A stretch of DNA of 64,000 nucleotides from JABDQZ01 sp963801985 (GTDB taxonomy: Bacteria; Pseudomonadota; Gammaproteobacteria; Chromatiales; Chromatiaceae). The stretch spans positions 434,001 through 498,000 of the forward strand of contig CAWDGV010000012.1 of NCBI GenBank assembly GCA_963801985.1, read 5' to 3'. This document shows, in pieces, positions 9,463 to 18,334 of the stretch (position 1 is the first letter of the stretch; every line of letters begins with the position of its first letter). Both the position numbers and the translations under genes were made by a program. The notes beneath the pieces were generated by a model, which worked only from the letters and a program-made list of their open reading frames with translations, was not told the DNA's origin and made no database searches.

Positions 9463-10494
9463 ATGTACGTACTGAAAAAAATGGGTGGCTGGATTACAGC
9501 TTTACTGCTTGCCCTTGTTATTGCCGGTATTTCAGCCTGGGGCGCATTAGCCATTAACTATTCTGACCTGGAAAGTGCCAACCTGCGTTTGATCCTGGCT
9601 TCCGCTTTTGTCCTGCTTGGCCTGGTAGCCATTTTATCCGTCTTTCTGCGCAAGCAGGCCGCTAAAATGGTCGTGGTTTTTCTGGGTTTGTTTGCCCTGC
9701 TGCTAGGGTGGTGGAGCACTATTGAACCTTCCAATGACCGTGACTGGAAGCCGGAAGTGGCTCGCCTGGCAAGGGCGGAGATTCAGGATAATATGATCAC
9801 GGTGAGAAATATCCGCAATTTTGATTACCGTACCGAAACAGATTTTACGCCTGCTTACTATGATAAAACCTTTGACCTGGATAAACTGGATTCTGTTGAT
9901 CTGGTTGCGGTCTACTGGATGGGACCGGCTATAGCGCATACGTTTATCAGTTTTGGTTTTTCCGACGGCGAGCACCTGGCGGTCTCGATTGAAACGCGCA
10001 CTGAGAAGCAGGAAGGCTATTCCACTATTAAGGGTTTTTTCAAACAGTTTGAACTCTATTACGTAGTGGCGGATGAACGTGATGTTATTCGTGTCCGTTC
10101 CAATTACCGCAAAGACCCTCCAGAGGATGTCTATGTGTACCGCATTCAGGGTTCGTTGGAAAATGCCCGCCGGTTTTTTCTCGAGTATATGAACCGGATC
10201 AATAAATTGAACGATGAGCCGGAATTTTATAATACGATTGAAGATAACTGCACTACAGGTATCTGGATGAATGCGCGTGTAAATCCAGGGCATGTGCCTT
10301 TATCCTGGAAGATTCTGGCCAGTGGCTATGTTCCTTCCTATCTTTACGATGTCGGCAAACTCGATAAAAGCCTGCCTTTTGCCGAATTACAAAAAAAATC
10401 CTACATCAATCCAAAAGCACAGGCGGCAGACCAGGCGGAAAACTTTTCGCAACTGATCAGAGTCGGTCTGCCTGGAATGCAACAGGACAACTAA
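9463..10494 (+). CDS. DUF4105 (Lnb N-terminal-like) membrane protein
   Basis: A 343-residue protein with three N-terminal membrane helices (about 10-30, 43-62, 70-86) followed by a soluble domain that should face the periplasm. The segment IEDNCTTGIW (about residue 262) matches the conserved Asn-Cys-Thr motif of DUF4105, whose Lnb/NlpC-P60-like fold is thought to be hydrolytic. Conserved histidines in the domain (SFGFSDGEHLAVS) fit a Cys-His type enzyme. I chose the ATG at 9463 over the TTG six bases upstream. It is 12 bp from the patatin gene, so the two are cotranscribed and probably act together on envelope lipids or lipoproteins. Confidence 0.8.
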   Translation: MYVLKKMGGWITALLLALVIAGISAWGALAINYSDLESANLRLILASAFVLLGLVAILSVFLRKQAAKMVVVFLGLFALLLGWWSTIEPSNDRDWKPEVARLARAEIQDNMITVRNIRNFDYRTETDFTPAYYDKTFDLDKLDSVDLVAVYWMGPAIAHTFISFGFSDGEHLAVSIETRTEKQEGYSTIKGFFKQFELYYVVADERDVIRVRSNYRKDPPEDVYVYRIQGSLENARRFFLEYMNRINKLNDEPEFYNTIEDNCTTGIWMNARVNPGHVPLSWKILASGYVPSYLYDVGKLDKSLPFAELQKKSYINPKAQAADQAENFSQLIRVGLPGMQQDN

Positions 10495-10506
10495 CAGGGA
10501 AAAAAC

Positions 10507-12780
10507 GTGCACAGTAAATTGAACTTCATATCCATCAGGCCGCAATTTCGTGGTTTACTGATCTCCTGTTTATTCATCTCCATGCTTTTACTGTTTAGCC
10601 TTCCAGCTACAGTTCTGGCGGCAAAGACAACCGAGGATTCTGATACAGCGGTTGCTCCCAAGCGACCCAAAATTGGCCTGGTCCTGGCTGGTGGTGGCGC
10701 AAAGGGTGGCGCGCATGTCGGGGTGCTAAAAGTGCTCGAAGAAATGCGCATACCGGTTGATTATGTGGCAGGCACCAGCATGGGCTCGATCATTGGTGGG
10801 CTGTATGCCTCGGGCATGAGCCCGGACGAAATCGAGAAGCAAATCAAGCGGATTGACTGGGAGCTTATTTTTGAGGACGAGCCACTTCGTGAAGATCGTT
10901 CTTTTCGCCGTAAGACAGATGATGCCCTTTATGTTATGAAAGCCAAGCCCGGTTTCAACGATGGCAAGATAGAATTACCACTGGCTTACGTGCACGGGCA
11001 GAAGTTTGACCTCGAATTAAACCGCCTGACCCAGAGCGTTGCCAGCATCAAGAATTTTGACCAGTTACCTATTCCTTATCGGGCGGTTGCTACTGACCTG
11101 GAAACCGGCAAGGAGGTCGTGCTCAAGTCGGGCAGTCTTGCCCGCTCGCTGCGCGCCAGCATGGCGGTGCCCGGTGCTTTTGATCCGGTAATGATTGATG
11201 AAAAAATGTTGGTTGATGGTGGTATTTCGAACAATATTCCGATCAGTGTTGCCCGGGACATGGGCGCAGACGTAGTCATTGTGTCAGACCTGGGAAGTGA
11301 GATGTTGACGCGTGAAGAAATCACATCGGGATTTAGCGTGGCCGGCCAGATGGTCAACTTCCTGTTTTCCCTCAATTCCCAGGCGGCTTTAAAGACCCTC
11401 AAGACTGAAGATGTTCATATTTCCATCGAATTGGGTGATATAGGTGCTGGCAGTTTTAACCGGATTACCGAGACGATTCCACTGGGTGAAGAGGCAGCTG
11501 ATAACACAAGCAAATCGCTTAAACGCTATTCACTCAGTGAAGACAATTACCAGGTGCACCTGGCCTCCCGTGGGCAGCCGCAAAATGAGTCACTGGTGAT
11601 TGATTACATTGAAATCGACAATCAGTCATCTATAAGTGAAGAAGTCATTGCCAGTTATCTTTCTGCTGAGCCGGGTAAACCTTTGGATATTGCCGAGCTG
11701 GAGAAAGATATACAGCAGATTTACGGTTTGGAACTTTTTCAGTCAGTTCGTTACGAGTTAGAAGAGAAGGGCGGGCAGACTGGATTGAAGGTAACCGCTG
11801 AAGAAAAAGCCTGGGGGCCCGGCTATCTGCAGTTAGGCCTTATTACTTCCAGCACGCCTGAAGGTGATGGCATTTTTAATATTGGAGTAGCCTATACAAA
11901 AACTGAAATCAACGAGCTTAATGGTGAATGGCGCCTGGCTCTACAGGTCGGTGATGAGCCTGGCATTGTCACAGAAATTTATCAGCCGCTTGATCCTCGG
12001 GGGAATTATTTCACGTCTGCTTCATTGGGCTACGGGGTGGACAAAACCAATACTTTTGATCGCTCGGGTAATAAGCTTAGCGAAATACGTGGTAAAAGTT
12101 ACCAATTAAACTTGGGCATTGGCCGACAATTCGGGACCTGGGGTCAGGTGAAACTGGGGTATTTTCGCGCAACTGGAACAGCCGAGGTTGATGTCGGTCC
12201 TGATCAGCCTGACAGGGATTTTGACAGCGGCAGCTTTTCAGTGCAGTTGACTGCGGACAAGCTAGACAGCCTGTATTTTCCTACCAAGGGCCATTTTGCT
12301 AACCTGGGATACCTGATTTCGAGTGAAGAGTTTGGAGCTGACACGGACTTCGAGCAAATTAACCTTGACCTGCTGAAGGCTGCTTCATGGGGTAAGCATA
12401 CGTTGATCGGACGGCTTAGTTTACATACCACTGTTGATGATGATGCCCCCTTTCAAAGTCTCTATCAGCTGGGCGGTTTCCTGAAACTGTCCGGCTATGA
12501 AGAAGACAGGCTGACAGGGCAGCATTCCGGTTTGGCCAGTGCCATTTACATGCGTCGTATTGCGGATCTTATGTTTTTTGAATCTTACTTTGGCGCAAGC
12601 CTGGAGTTGGGCAATGTCTGGCAAGATCAGAACGATGTTGATATTGACGATACCATTTTTGCCGGTAGTGTCTTCCTTGGTGCAGATACGCCAATGGGGC
12701 CGATGTACCTGTCCTATGGGCATAATGACGATGGCGACAACAGCATTTACCTGTTTATGGGGCCATTGTTCAGTTTTTAA
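10507..12780 (+). CDS. Patatin-like phospholipase with POTRA and outer-membrane beta-barrel (PlpD/type Vd-like)
   Basis: A 757-residue protein starting at GTG with AGGGA upstream. A signal peptide (about 1-37) precedes a patatin domain with the oxyanion loop GGGAKGGAHVGV (about 61), nucleophile GTSMG (about 88-92) and dyad motif DGG (about 236). A single POTRA-like domain follows (about 355-435), then a beta-strand-rich barrel ending in the aromatic BAM signal GPLFSF. This order is that of type Vd autotransporter phospholipases such as PlpD, which sit in the outer membrane and cleave phospholipids. Whether the patatin part is released cannot be told from sequence. Confidence 0.9.
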   Translation: MHSKLNFISIRPQFRGLLISCLFISMLLLFSLPATVLAAKTTEDSDTAVAPKRPKIGLVLAGGGAKGGAHVGVLKVLEEMRIPVDYVAGTSMGSIIGGLYASGMSPDEIEKQIKRIDWELIFEDEPLREDRSFRRKTDDALYVMKAKPGFNDGKIELPLAYVHGQKFDLELNRLTQSVASIKNFDQLPIPYRAVATDLETGKEVVLKSGSLARSLRASMAVPGAFDPVMIDEKMLVDGGISNNIPISVARDMGADVVIVSDLGSEMLTREEITSGFSVAGQMVNFLFSLNSQAALKTLKTEDVHISIELGDIGAGSFNRITETIPLGEEAADNTSKSLKRYSLSEDNYQVHLASRGQPQNESLVIDYIEIDNQSSISEEVIASYLSAEPGKPLDIAELEKDIQQIYGLELFQSVRYELEEKGGQTGLKVTAEEKAWGPGYLQLGLITSSTPEGDGIFNIGVAYTKTEINELNGEWRLALQVGDEPGIVTEIYQPLDPRGNYFTSASLGYGVDKTNTFDRSGNKLSEIRGKSYQLNLGIGRQFGTWGQVKLGYFRATGTAEVDVGPDQPDRDFDSGSFSVQLTADKLDSLYFPTKGHFANLGYLISSEEFGADTDFEQINLDLLKAASWGKHTLIGRLSLHTTVDDDAPFQSLYQLGGFLKLSGYEEDRLTGQHSGLASAIYMRRIADLMFFESYFGASLELGNVWQDQNDVDIDDTIFAGSVFLGADTPMGPMYLSYGHNDDGDNSIYLFMGPLFSF

Positions 12781-12833
12781 ATGAAACAGTAAATTAAAAG
12801 CCAGCGTGTATCCGGGCTAATTACTCTTTAGGA

Positions 12834-13703
12834 TTAAAGTGCGTAATCCAGCACAATTCCTGCAAACACCGCGGCCCCCAACCAGTTATTGTGTAAAAAG
12901 GCTTTTAAGCAGTCATTGCGCTCCCGGTTTCGAATCAGCCACTGGTGATAAATCGACATCAGTGTGGCCAGCACGAGTCCGCCAAGGTAGACGTTTCCCA
13001 GTTCAAAAGCCCGCCCAACAAGATAGAGCGTTACCAGGAAGGCGACCTGGACCAGGCCGATAATCAGGCGATCGTACTGGCCAAATAAAATCGCGGTAGA
13101 CTTAACGCCAATTTTCAGATCATCATCACGGTCGACCATGGCATACATGGTGTCGTAAGAAACAGCCCACAACACGGTAGCAAGAAATATTAGCCAGAGC
13201 CGTGGATCCAGTTCACCTGTCTGGGCGGCAAAAGCCATCGGAATCGCCCAGCCAAAGGCAATACCGAGGTAAGCCTGCGGCAGGTGCGTGTAACGTTTCA
13301 TAAAGGGGTAACTTGCAGCCAGCAGCACGCCGCCAAAGGACAGGGCGATGGTTAAAGGATTGAGTAATAACACCAGCAAAAAGGCAACCACCACAAGCAC
13401 AGTAAACAGCGCCAGGGCTTCACGGGTACTGACCTTGCCACTGGTGATTGGCCGGTCTTTGGTGCGCTTGACATGCAGGTCTATTTCCCGGTCGGCATAA
13501 TCATTGATGACGCAGCCCGCTGAACGCATTAAAAGCACGCCAAGGGAAAATATGACAACCAGAAGGGGACTTGGGTTGCCGTTAGCGGCAATCCATAAGC
13601 CCCACAGGGTAGGCCAAAGCAATAACAGGATGCCGATGGGCCGGTTCAGACGCATCAACTGCATGTAAAGCTGCCAACGGGAAAGCTGAGGTGTTTTTTC
13701 CAT
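12834..13703 (-). CDS. ubiA: 4-hydroxybenzoate octaprenyltransferase
   Basis: A 289-residue membrane prenyltransferase that joins the polyprenyl tail to 4-hydroxybenzoate in ubiquinone synthesis. The two Mg-diphosphate motifs are present: NDYADREIDLHVKRTKDRP (about 66-84) and DRDDDLKIGVKST (about 190-202). About eight to nine hydrophobic helices surround them, and the length is normal for UbiA. It starts eight bases after the aminotransferase gene on the same strand, so the two may share a transcript. It converges on the patatin gene from the other side. Confidence 0.95.
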   Translation of the reverse strand: MEKTPQLSRWQLYMQLMRLNRPIGILLLLWPTLWGLWIAANGNPSPLLVVIFSLGVLLMRSAGCVINDYADREIDLHVKRTKDRPITSGKVSTREALALFTVLVVVAFLLVLLLNPLTIALSFGGVLLAASYPFMKRYTHLPQAYLGIAFGWAIPMAFAAQTGELDPRLWLIFLATVLWAVSYDTMYAMVDRDDDLKIGVKSTAILFGQYDRLIIGLVQVAFLVTLYLVGRAFELGNVYLGGLVLATLMSIYHQWLIRNRERNDCLKAFLHNNWLGAAVFAGIVLDYAL

Positions 13704-13711
13704 TAATGCTG

Positions 13712-14986
13712 CTAGTGAAATTCTGCCAATAATTCCCGAATAATATCAGCAATTAGCTGAATATCCTGCTTGGTGAAGGTCAGCGGAATGCGGAAATCAC
13801 AGGCAGCCGTGATAATAGCCTCGGTTTGTTCCAGCTCCGGAGTTTTATGAAATGAATACTTCCAGTTGCGGAAATAGCGTGCGTTGTCCGAGTGGCCGAA
13901 TACCTGCAGTTCAATACCCCGTTCACGGGCGCGGTTACGAAATTCTTCAACCTGTTTTTCACTCAATCCTGTCACGTTGAACTGAAAGCTGTCACCGACC
14001 CTTTGTACTTCAGGCAGGATATCGGGTGTCTCGAGGTGATCGATGTTGGCAAATTTTTCTTCCAGGCCATCATACAGTTCAGCGTAAGCCTGAATTTTTT
14101 CTTCAAGTTCCGGAATTTGCGGTCGCAATACCGCCGCTGTCAGGTTATTCATACGCAAGCTGAAATTGGGAACATCCAGCTTGATTTTTTCAAAAATATT
14201 ATTCTCCGGACGGGTAATGTGCTGTTCGTATAGCAGCTCGTATGATCCTGCAGCAAGAATGCTGTAGGCCGCTATGTCTTCGTGATTGGTTACCAGTATG
14301 CCACCTTCACCCGCGTTGATCAGTTTATTGCTTTGGGCGCTAAAGCAGGCAGCCACTCCGTGATGCCCAATATGCATGGATTCATCATCATCCTCATTTT
14401 TCCAGGTAACCCCGAGGCTGTGTGCACAGTCTTCGATCAGGGTGATTTGCTGGTCATCACAGATTTTTTTAATCTGCTCTACGTCGGAAATATGGCCACG
14501 CATATAGGAGAGCAACAGGTAGCGAACATCCGGGTTTGCCTGGATTTTTGTCTTGAAGTTGTCAATGTCCAGGGTGTAGTCGGCATTGCAATCAAGGTAA
14601 ACCGGTTCACCGCCAGCATGGACGATGGCACTGGGGACTGCGGTAAAAGTGAAGGCATTACTAAAAACCCTGTCGCCGTTCTGAATGCCGGCAGCTTTCA
14701 GGGCAAGAAACATGGCGCTGCCGCAGGAATTTACCGCAACGGCGTATTTGTGGCCGGTATATTCACAAAATTCCTTTTCGAACAGGCTGACCTCGCTATA
14801 AAGCGTATCCGTGCCGGAATTTTCATCTTCCAGGATATTGTCAGAAATTTTGAGAGGGTTGTAACGAAACAGGTGGCCGGTTTCCATGATTTTTGTTGCA
14901 TGTTCAATGCCTTTGGCGGGAATGGGATCCGGGGTGCTAAAACTTTTTGAAAAAAACATAACAGAAAAATATCGAGCATGTTTCAC
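13712..14986 (-). CDS. DegT/DnrJ/EryC1/StrS-type PLP aminotransferase
   Basis: A 424-residue fold-type I PLP enzyme of the family that aminates keto-sugars or similar carbonyls. The PLP lysine is seen in SAQSNKLINAGEGG (about 216-229), with the phosphate-binding NSCGSAMFLAL near residue 95 and the cofactor Asp in IEDCAHSLG (about 180). It starts at GTG 14986 with GGAA upstream, or at the ATG at 14959, which would remove nine residues. There are no sugar nucleotide or glycosyltransferase genes nearby, so its substrate cannot be inferred from context; the only close partner is ubiA. Confidence 0.85.
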   Translation of the reverse strand: MKHARYFSVMFFSKSFSTPDPIPAKGIEHATKIMETGHLFRYNPLKISDNILEDENSGTDTLYSEVSLFEKEFCEYTGHKYAVAVNSCGSAMFLALKAAGIQNGDRVFSNAFTFTAVPSAIVHAGGEPVYLDCNADYTLDIDNFKTKIQANPDVRYLLLSYMRGHISDVEQIKKICDDQQITLIEDCAHSLGVTWKNEDDDESMHIGHHGVAACFSAQSNKLINAGEGGILVTNHEDIAAYSILAAGSYELLYEQHITRPENNIFEKIKLDVPNFSLRMNNLTAAVLRPQIPELEEKIQAYAELYDGLEEKFANIDHLETPDILPEVQRVGDSFQFNVTGLSEKQVEEFRNRARERGIELQVFGHSDNARYFRNWKYSFHKTPELEQTEAIITAACDFRIPLTFTKQDIQLIADIIRELLAEFH

Positions 14987-15134
14987 GCTGGAATTCCGTC
15001 GTGGAATAGTGAAATCTACAGAAAAAATCTGTGCTCAATATAAGAAACAGGCCTCATATTGTTAACAATTTCGGGATTGTAACAATTTTGCCTGCCAAGA
15101 TCGCCCCTTGAAACGGGATGCGTATGAAATGTCT

Positions 15135-15162
15135 GAATAGCGGCAAACGCTTGCCGCTATTC
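15135..15162. terminator. Perfect 12-bp hairpin in the aminotransferase-fliS gap
   Basis: GAATAGCGGCAA, loop ACGC and TTGCCGCTATTC form a perfect 12-bp stem. It lies downstream of the leftward fliS-like gene but has no T tract on either side. It may terminate or stabilise that transcript or be a protein-binding palindrome. The surrounding 220-bp gap (14987-15206) holds nothing else that I can identify, except the hairpin at the fliS stop. Confidence 0.5.
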
Positions 15163-15192
15163 ATTCATGGCAACAACACAAACCTTCCGGTT

Positions 15193-15213
15193 TGCCTAAA
15201 TAGCATTTAGGCA
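15193..15213. repeat. Inverted repeat overlapping the fliS-like stop codon
   Basis: TGCCTAAAT, loop AGC and ATTTAGGCA form a 9-bp perfect stem that includes the TAA stop of the leftward gene. With the second hairpin 30 bp further on, it could protect the mRNA 3' end. It lacks a T tract. Confidence 0.4.
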
Positions 15214-15614
15214 TGCATTGCTTCAGCTGAAACCGGGCGGCCTTCTGGTGCAACAAAGTTGCAGCCAATCGCCAGGTTTTCCAGGATTTCTGCCGCTTCA
15301 TCCAGGTGATGTAAACATGTTGGATCTAAACCAGCCTGTAATAACAGGTCAACATGGTTATAGACGGTATCCAGGTCTGTTGAGACCAGGTCACCCGAGC
15401 GGGTATCCAGCATGTTGCGCAGCGCATCAACAATGCCGGTCGCCCTGCCAAGGTGGAAGCCTTTTTCGCTTAAATCGCCCCTGGCATGGGCATCTTTGGC
15501 AGCTTCAATTTTCTGGATAACACCATTGAGCAGCATCAGGATAATTTCCTGCTTGCCGGCCGGAATGGCGTACTCGTTATCCATGTTTGTGTATTCTTTA
15601 AGTAATGTAGCCAT
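15207..15614 (-). CDS. fliS: FliS-like flagellar export chaperone, orphan
   Basis: A 135-residue helical protein from the ATG at 15614, which has AGGAAA nine bases upstream (another ATG at 15620 is too close to it). The pattern QEIILMLLNGVIQKIEAAK followed by GDLSEKGFHLGRATGIVDAL and GDLVSTDLDTVYNHVDLLL matches the four-helix FliS fold, which binds flagellin and prevents premature polymerisation. No flagellin, FliD or other flagellar gene is near. It may be a genuine but displaced fliS, or a FliS-like protein with another client. The family call is fairly good; the role is uncertain. Confidence 0.6.
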   Translation of the reverse strand: MATLLKEYTNMDNEYAIPAGKQEIILMLLNGVIQKIEAAKDAHARGDLSEKGFHLGRATGIVDALRNMLDTRSGDLVSTDLDTVYNHVDLLLQAGLDPTCLHHLDEAAEILENLAIGCNFVAPEGRPVSAEAMHA

Positions 15615-15681
15615 GATCATTTTCCTGTAAATGTATATTAATCACAGCGAAAATAATGCAGGTTGCATGCCAAAAATATTG

Positions 15682-16377
15682 TTATTGCATGTTGGCCAGG
15701 TACGTTGCCACAGCCTGCATGTCTGTTTCAGTCAGGGCATTGGCGCGGGCTGTCATCCAGGGATTGCTGCGACGACCAGTCTGGTTCTTGAATTCCTTGA
15801 GCATTTTGACAATGTATTCCGGACGCTGGCCCGCCAGCCGGGCATAGCCCTGTTTGGCACCCAGGCCATCCTCGCCATGACACTCGACACACAATAGCTG
15901 GTAACGCTCCTGTCCACGTTGCATCAGTTCAGGCTGGCCACCACCAGCAGGTTTTATTTTTTGTTCGGAAAAATAGATAGCCAGTTTGATTTTGTCTTCA
16001 TCATTGATGACCTTGGCCAGGCTGTTCATGGTGAAATCATTACGTCTGCCGTCGCCAAAACGCATAAACTGGTCCACCAGGTAAACCGGGTTTTGCCCGG
16101 CGAGGCTGGGTACGTTTTGAGCAACCGCATTACCATCTTCGCCGTGACATGCCTTGCAGAGAGTAATTCGGCGTCTGGCTTCATACATAAGCTTTTGCTT
16201 GGCCTCTTCATCAGAGGTCAGACTCTGAATCTGTTTTTCAAGTTTCGTACGTATGGCAAGGTCTTCTTCCTTGGCCTTGAAGTTCATCGCGGTGGGAGTT
16301 GATTGTCCGGCTTCCAGGGCGACCGCGGGAGCCATTAAGCACATCAACAGCGTGATGAGGGTAACTCGTCGTTTCAT
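15682..16377 (-). CDS. Dihaem c4-type cytochrome c
   Basis: A 231-residue secreted protein with an N-terminal signal peptide (RRVTLITLLMCLMAPAVALEA) and two CXXCH haem sites, CKACH (about residue 72) and CVECH (about 160). Each half carries a downstream methionine ligand region (NDFTMNSLA and NPWMTARA). The tandem arrangement of two similar domains is the cytochrome c4 plan: a periplasmic electron carrier, usually to terminal oxidases. A charged helical insert of about 30 residues lies between the signal peptide and the first haem. No oxidase genes are adjacent. Confidence 0.87.
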   Translation of the reverse strand: MKRRVTLITLLMCLMAPAVALEAGQSTPTAMNFKAKEEDLAIRTKLEKQIQSLTSDEEAKQKLMYEARRRITLCKACHGEDGNAVAQNVPSLAGQNPVYLVDQFMRFGDGRRNDFTMNSLAKVINDEDKIKLAIYFSEQKIKPAGGGQPELMQRGQERYQLLCVECHGEDGLGAKQGYARLAGQRPEYIVKMLKEFKNQTGRRSNPWMTARANALTETDMQAVATYLANMQ

Positions 16378-16530
16378 AGTCTTATTTACAGTTTGTCAGG
16401 GTCTAAATGAATAACAATCTATTTCAAGTATAAGGTAGTAAGTATTCCATGGTTTGTGAAGTTTTTAACGTCCTTATCTTTTGCACTACAATCATTACAT
16501 CACCCCCGTAAACCTGGAATCGAGGTTTTG

Positions 16531-17487
16531 ATGCACAGTCCTGCTTTAAGCGATGAAATGCGAAGCCAGCTGGAAGAACGTGTTGGTCGCGTTCACCTGC
16601 AGCAGAGAATTGGCTTTGAGCAGGATTACGAGGCACGGGTTTTTGGCAAGGGCCGGACTTTTTTTCACATCGAAAACTGGTATTCAATTCACTCTGTGAT
16701 TCGTAACGTGTTACGTTTGACCGGGATGCATGCACGGGGCAAACGCAATGCACGCGATATACGCGTGACTGAAAATCAGATAAAGCTGGCGCACCTGCCT
16801 TCTGTTTTTGATGGTTACCGCATTCTGCATATTTCTGATCTGCATCTGGATATGTCTGAGGATATTCCGGCAGCATTGATCAATGCTGTAGCTGGGCTTG
16901 AGTACGATATCTGCGTATTAACCGGGGACTTCAGGGCCAGAACCTATGGTCCCTATGAAGCGGCCGTGCACGGGCTCCAGCGGGTCAGGGCGCAGCTGGC
17001 TGATCCGGTTATCGGAATCCTGGGTAATCATGACAGTATCCGGATGCTGCCAGGTATTGAAGAGCTGGGTATTCACATCCTGATGAACGAGTCGCTGCAG
17101 ATCGAAAGGCAGGGAGAGTCTGTTTTTTTCGCGGGTATTGATGACCCGCATTATCATCGTGCTGATAACCTGGAAAAAGCTGCAGACAGTATTCCTGCCG
17201 GGGCAGTTTCCATCCTGTTGTCACATTCACCAGAAGTATTCCGCCAGGCAGCCTACGCTGATTTCGATGTGATGTTCTGTGGACATACGCATGCCGGCCA
17301 GATTTGCCTGCCCGGGGGTATTCCCATCATGTGTAATGCGAATAGTCCCAGGGAAATGTGTTCGGGAAGCTGGCAGTTTAATGACTTGCAGGGCTATACA
17401 TCCGCAGGCTCGGGTGTTTGCGTGGTTGATGTCAGGTTGAACTGTCCACCGGAGGTTACCGTGCATGAATTGAAAGGGATTTCTTAA
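16531..17487 (+). CDS. Metallophosphoesterase (YkuE/calcineurin-like)
   Basis: A 318-residue enzyme from ATG 16531, supported by GAGG five bases upstream; an earlier in-frame ATG at 16456 has no such site. The dimetal signature is complete and in order: ISDLHLD, LTGDFR, LGNHDS, LLSHSPE and CGHTHAGQ. It should hydrolyse a phosphoester, often of UDP-sugars or lipid phosphates in this subfamily; the substrate is unknown here. There is no signal peptide. Its 3' end overlaps the convergent CarS-like gene by four bases. Confidence 0.85.
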   Translation: MHSPALSDEMRSQLEERVGRVHLQQRIGFEQDYEARVFGKGRTFFHIENWYSIHSVIRNVLRLTGMHARGKRNARDIRVTENQIKLAHLPSVFDGYRILHISDLHLDMSEDIPAALINAVAGLEYDICVLTGDFRARTYGPYEAAVHGLQRVRAQLADPVIGILGNHDSIRMLPGIEELGIHILMNESLQIERQGESVFFAGIDDPHYHRADNLEKAADSIPAGAVSILLSHSPEVFRQAAYADFDVMFCGHTHAGQICLPGGIPIMCNANSPREMCSGSWQFNDLQGYTSAGSGVCVVDVRLNCPPEVTVHELKGIS

Positions 17488-17963
17488 TAAGGCCTGTTAC
17501 GAATGTGCAGGCGATAGAGAATTCTTGAAAGTACCAGTTCGATCACGATAAAGGCCAGTGTTAGCCCGATGATCTCAGGCAGGGACAGTTGCAGAGGCTG
17601 CATGACAAGCAACAGTGGCAGCAATGATTCCGGTACCTGGTCAAGAAAAATAGCCATATCACTGGGCGCAATGCCAAGGCGTCTTTTAATAAAGCTGGAC
17701 AGCAGGTCACCCAGCATGGCGCCTGCTGCAATGGCAAGTCCGATTGACCATGAAAATGACAGTAACAAGCCGAAGCAAATGGTAACTGGCAGTGAGCTGA
17801 TTAAGCCCAGCCAGGATTTCGATGGACCGAACAAGCGCCGTCCATCAGGCCATAAGATAGACCCATCAACCGGGTAAGCCCAGCGACGGCCCATGATCTT
17901 TCTGGCAAGTATTGGCGTCCCGTTGGCAATTATCAGCAACGCCATGAGTTTAATCATTAACAT
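17484..17963 (-). CDS. CDP-archaeol synthase (CarS)-like membrane protein
   Basis: A 159-residue protein with four or five hydrophobic helices. The segments ANGTPILARKI, LFGPSKSWLGL and AAGAMLGDLLSSFIKRRLG match the CarS/DUF46 family, related to CDP-diacylglycerol synthases. Archaeal members move CTP onto unsaturated archaetidic acid; the bacterial homologues have no settled role but probably handle a phospholipid or polyprenyl phosphate. I chose ATG 17963 with AGGAGGAG upstream. The gene ends inside the last codons of the convergent phosphoesterase gene. Confidence 0.78.
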   Translation of the reverse strand: MLMIKLMALLIIANGTPILARKIMGRRWAYPVDGSILWPDGRRLFGPSKSWLGLISSLPVTICFGLLLSFSWSIGLAIAAGAMLGDLLSSFIKRRLGIAPSDMAIFLDQVPESLLPLLLVMQPLQLSLPEIIGLTLAFIVIELVLSRILYRLHIRNRPY

Positions 17964-18081
17964 CAAGCAGAAAACTCCTCCTGTGGTTAAAGTATTTTAG
18001 CCTAACTGCGAAATCATTCCGGTGTAAGAGCTGCTAGACTGTGCAGAATTAAACAGTTTGCCTGATAAGCAAGGAATCATC

Positions 18082-18281
18082 ATGCCTGGTTCAAAGCTTG
18101 GCGATATTCTGGAACGCCTGCATAGCCTGCAGCGCGGACTGAACAATATTGGTGTCCGATAAAACACACACGTCGTACTGCTGATCTCCATCGGTATGTT
18201 ACGGCATATAGCGATTATGGCGATGCAGAAAACTATTTAAGCCGTGTACATGAGTTACGCAGGCAGGTGACATATTTGTAG
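18082..18281 (+). pseudogene. Possible small gene split by a frameshift
   Basis: A 26-codon frame opens at ATG 18082 with AAGGA six bases upstream (MPGSKLGDILERLHSLQ) and stops at 18162. A second frame, free of stops from 18126 to 18281, continues with a protein-like 51-residue sequence (TADLHRYVTAYSDYGDAENY). A -1 shift within 18126-18160 would join them into one protein of about 65 residues. This may be a decayed gene, a sequencing error or chance. I recognise no family. Confidence 0.3.
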
Positions 18282-18334
18282 TAACAGGTATCGGACAAGA
18301 CAAGTAAAAACCGGAAGAATAACCAAGGATGCTT

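Noticed and set aside
17997..18191. 64-codon minus-strand frame before the small exported protein gene
   Set aside because: It has low-complexity Ser/Pro content and no ribosome site; the plus strand holds a better small-gene candidate.
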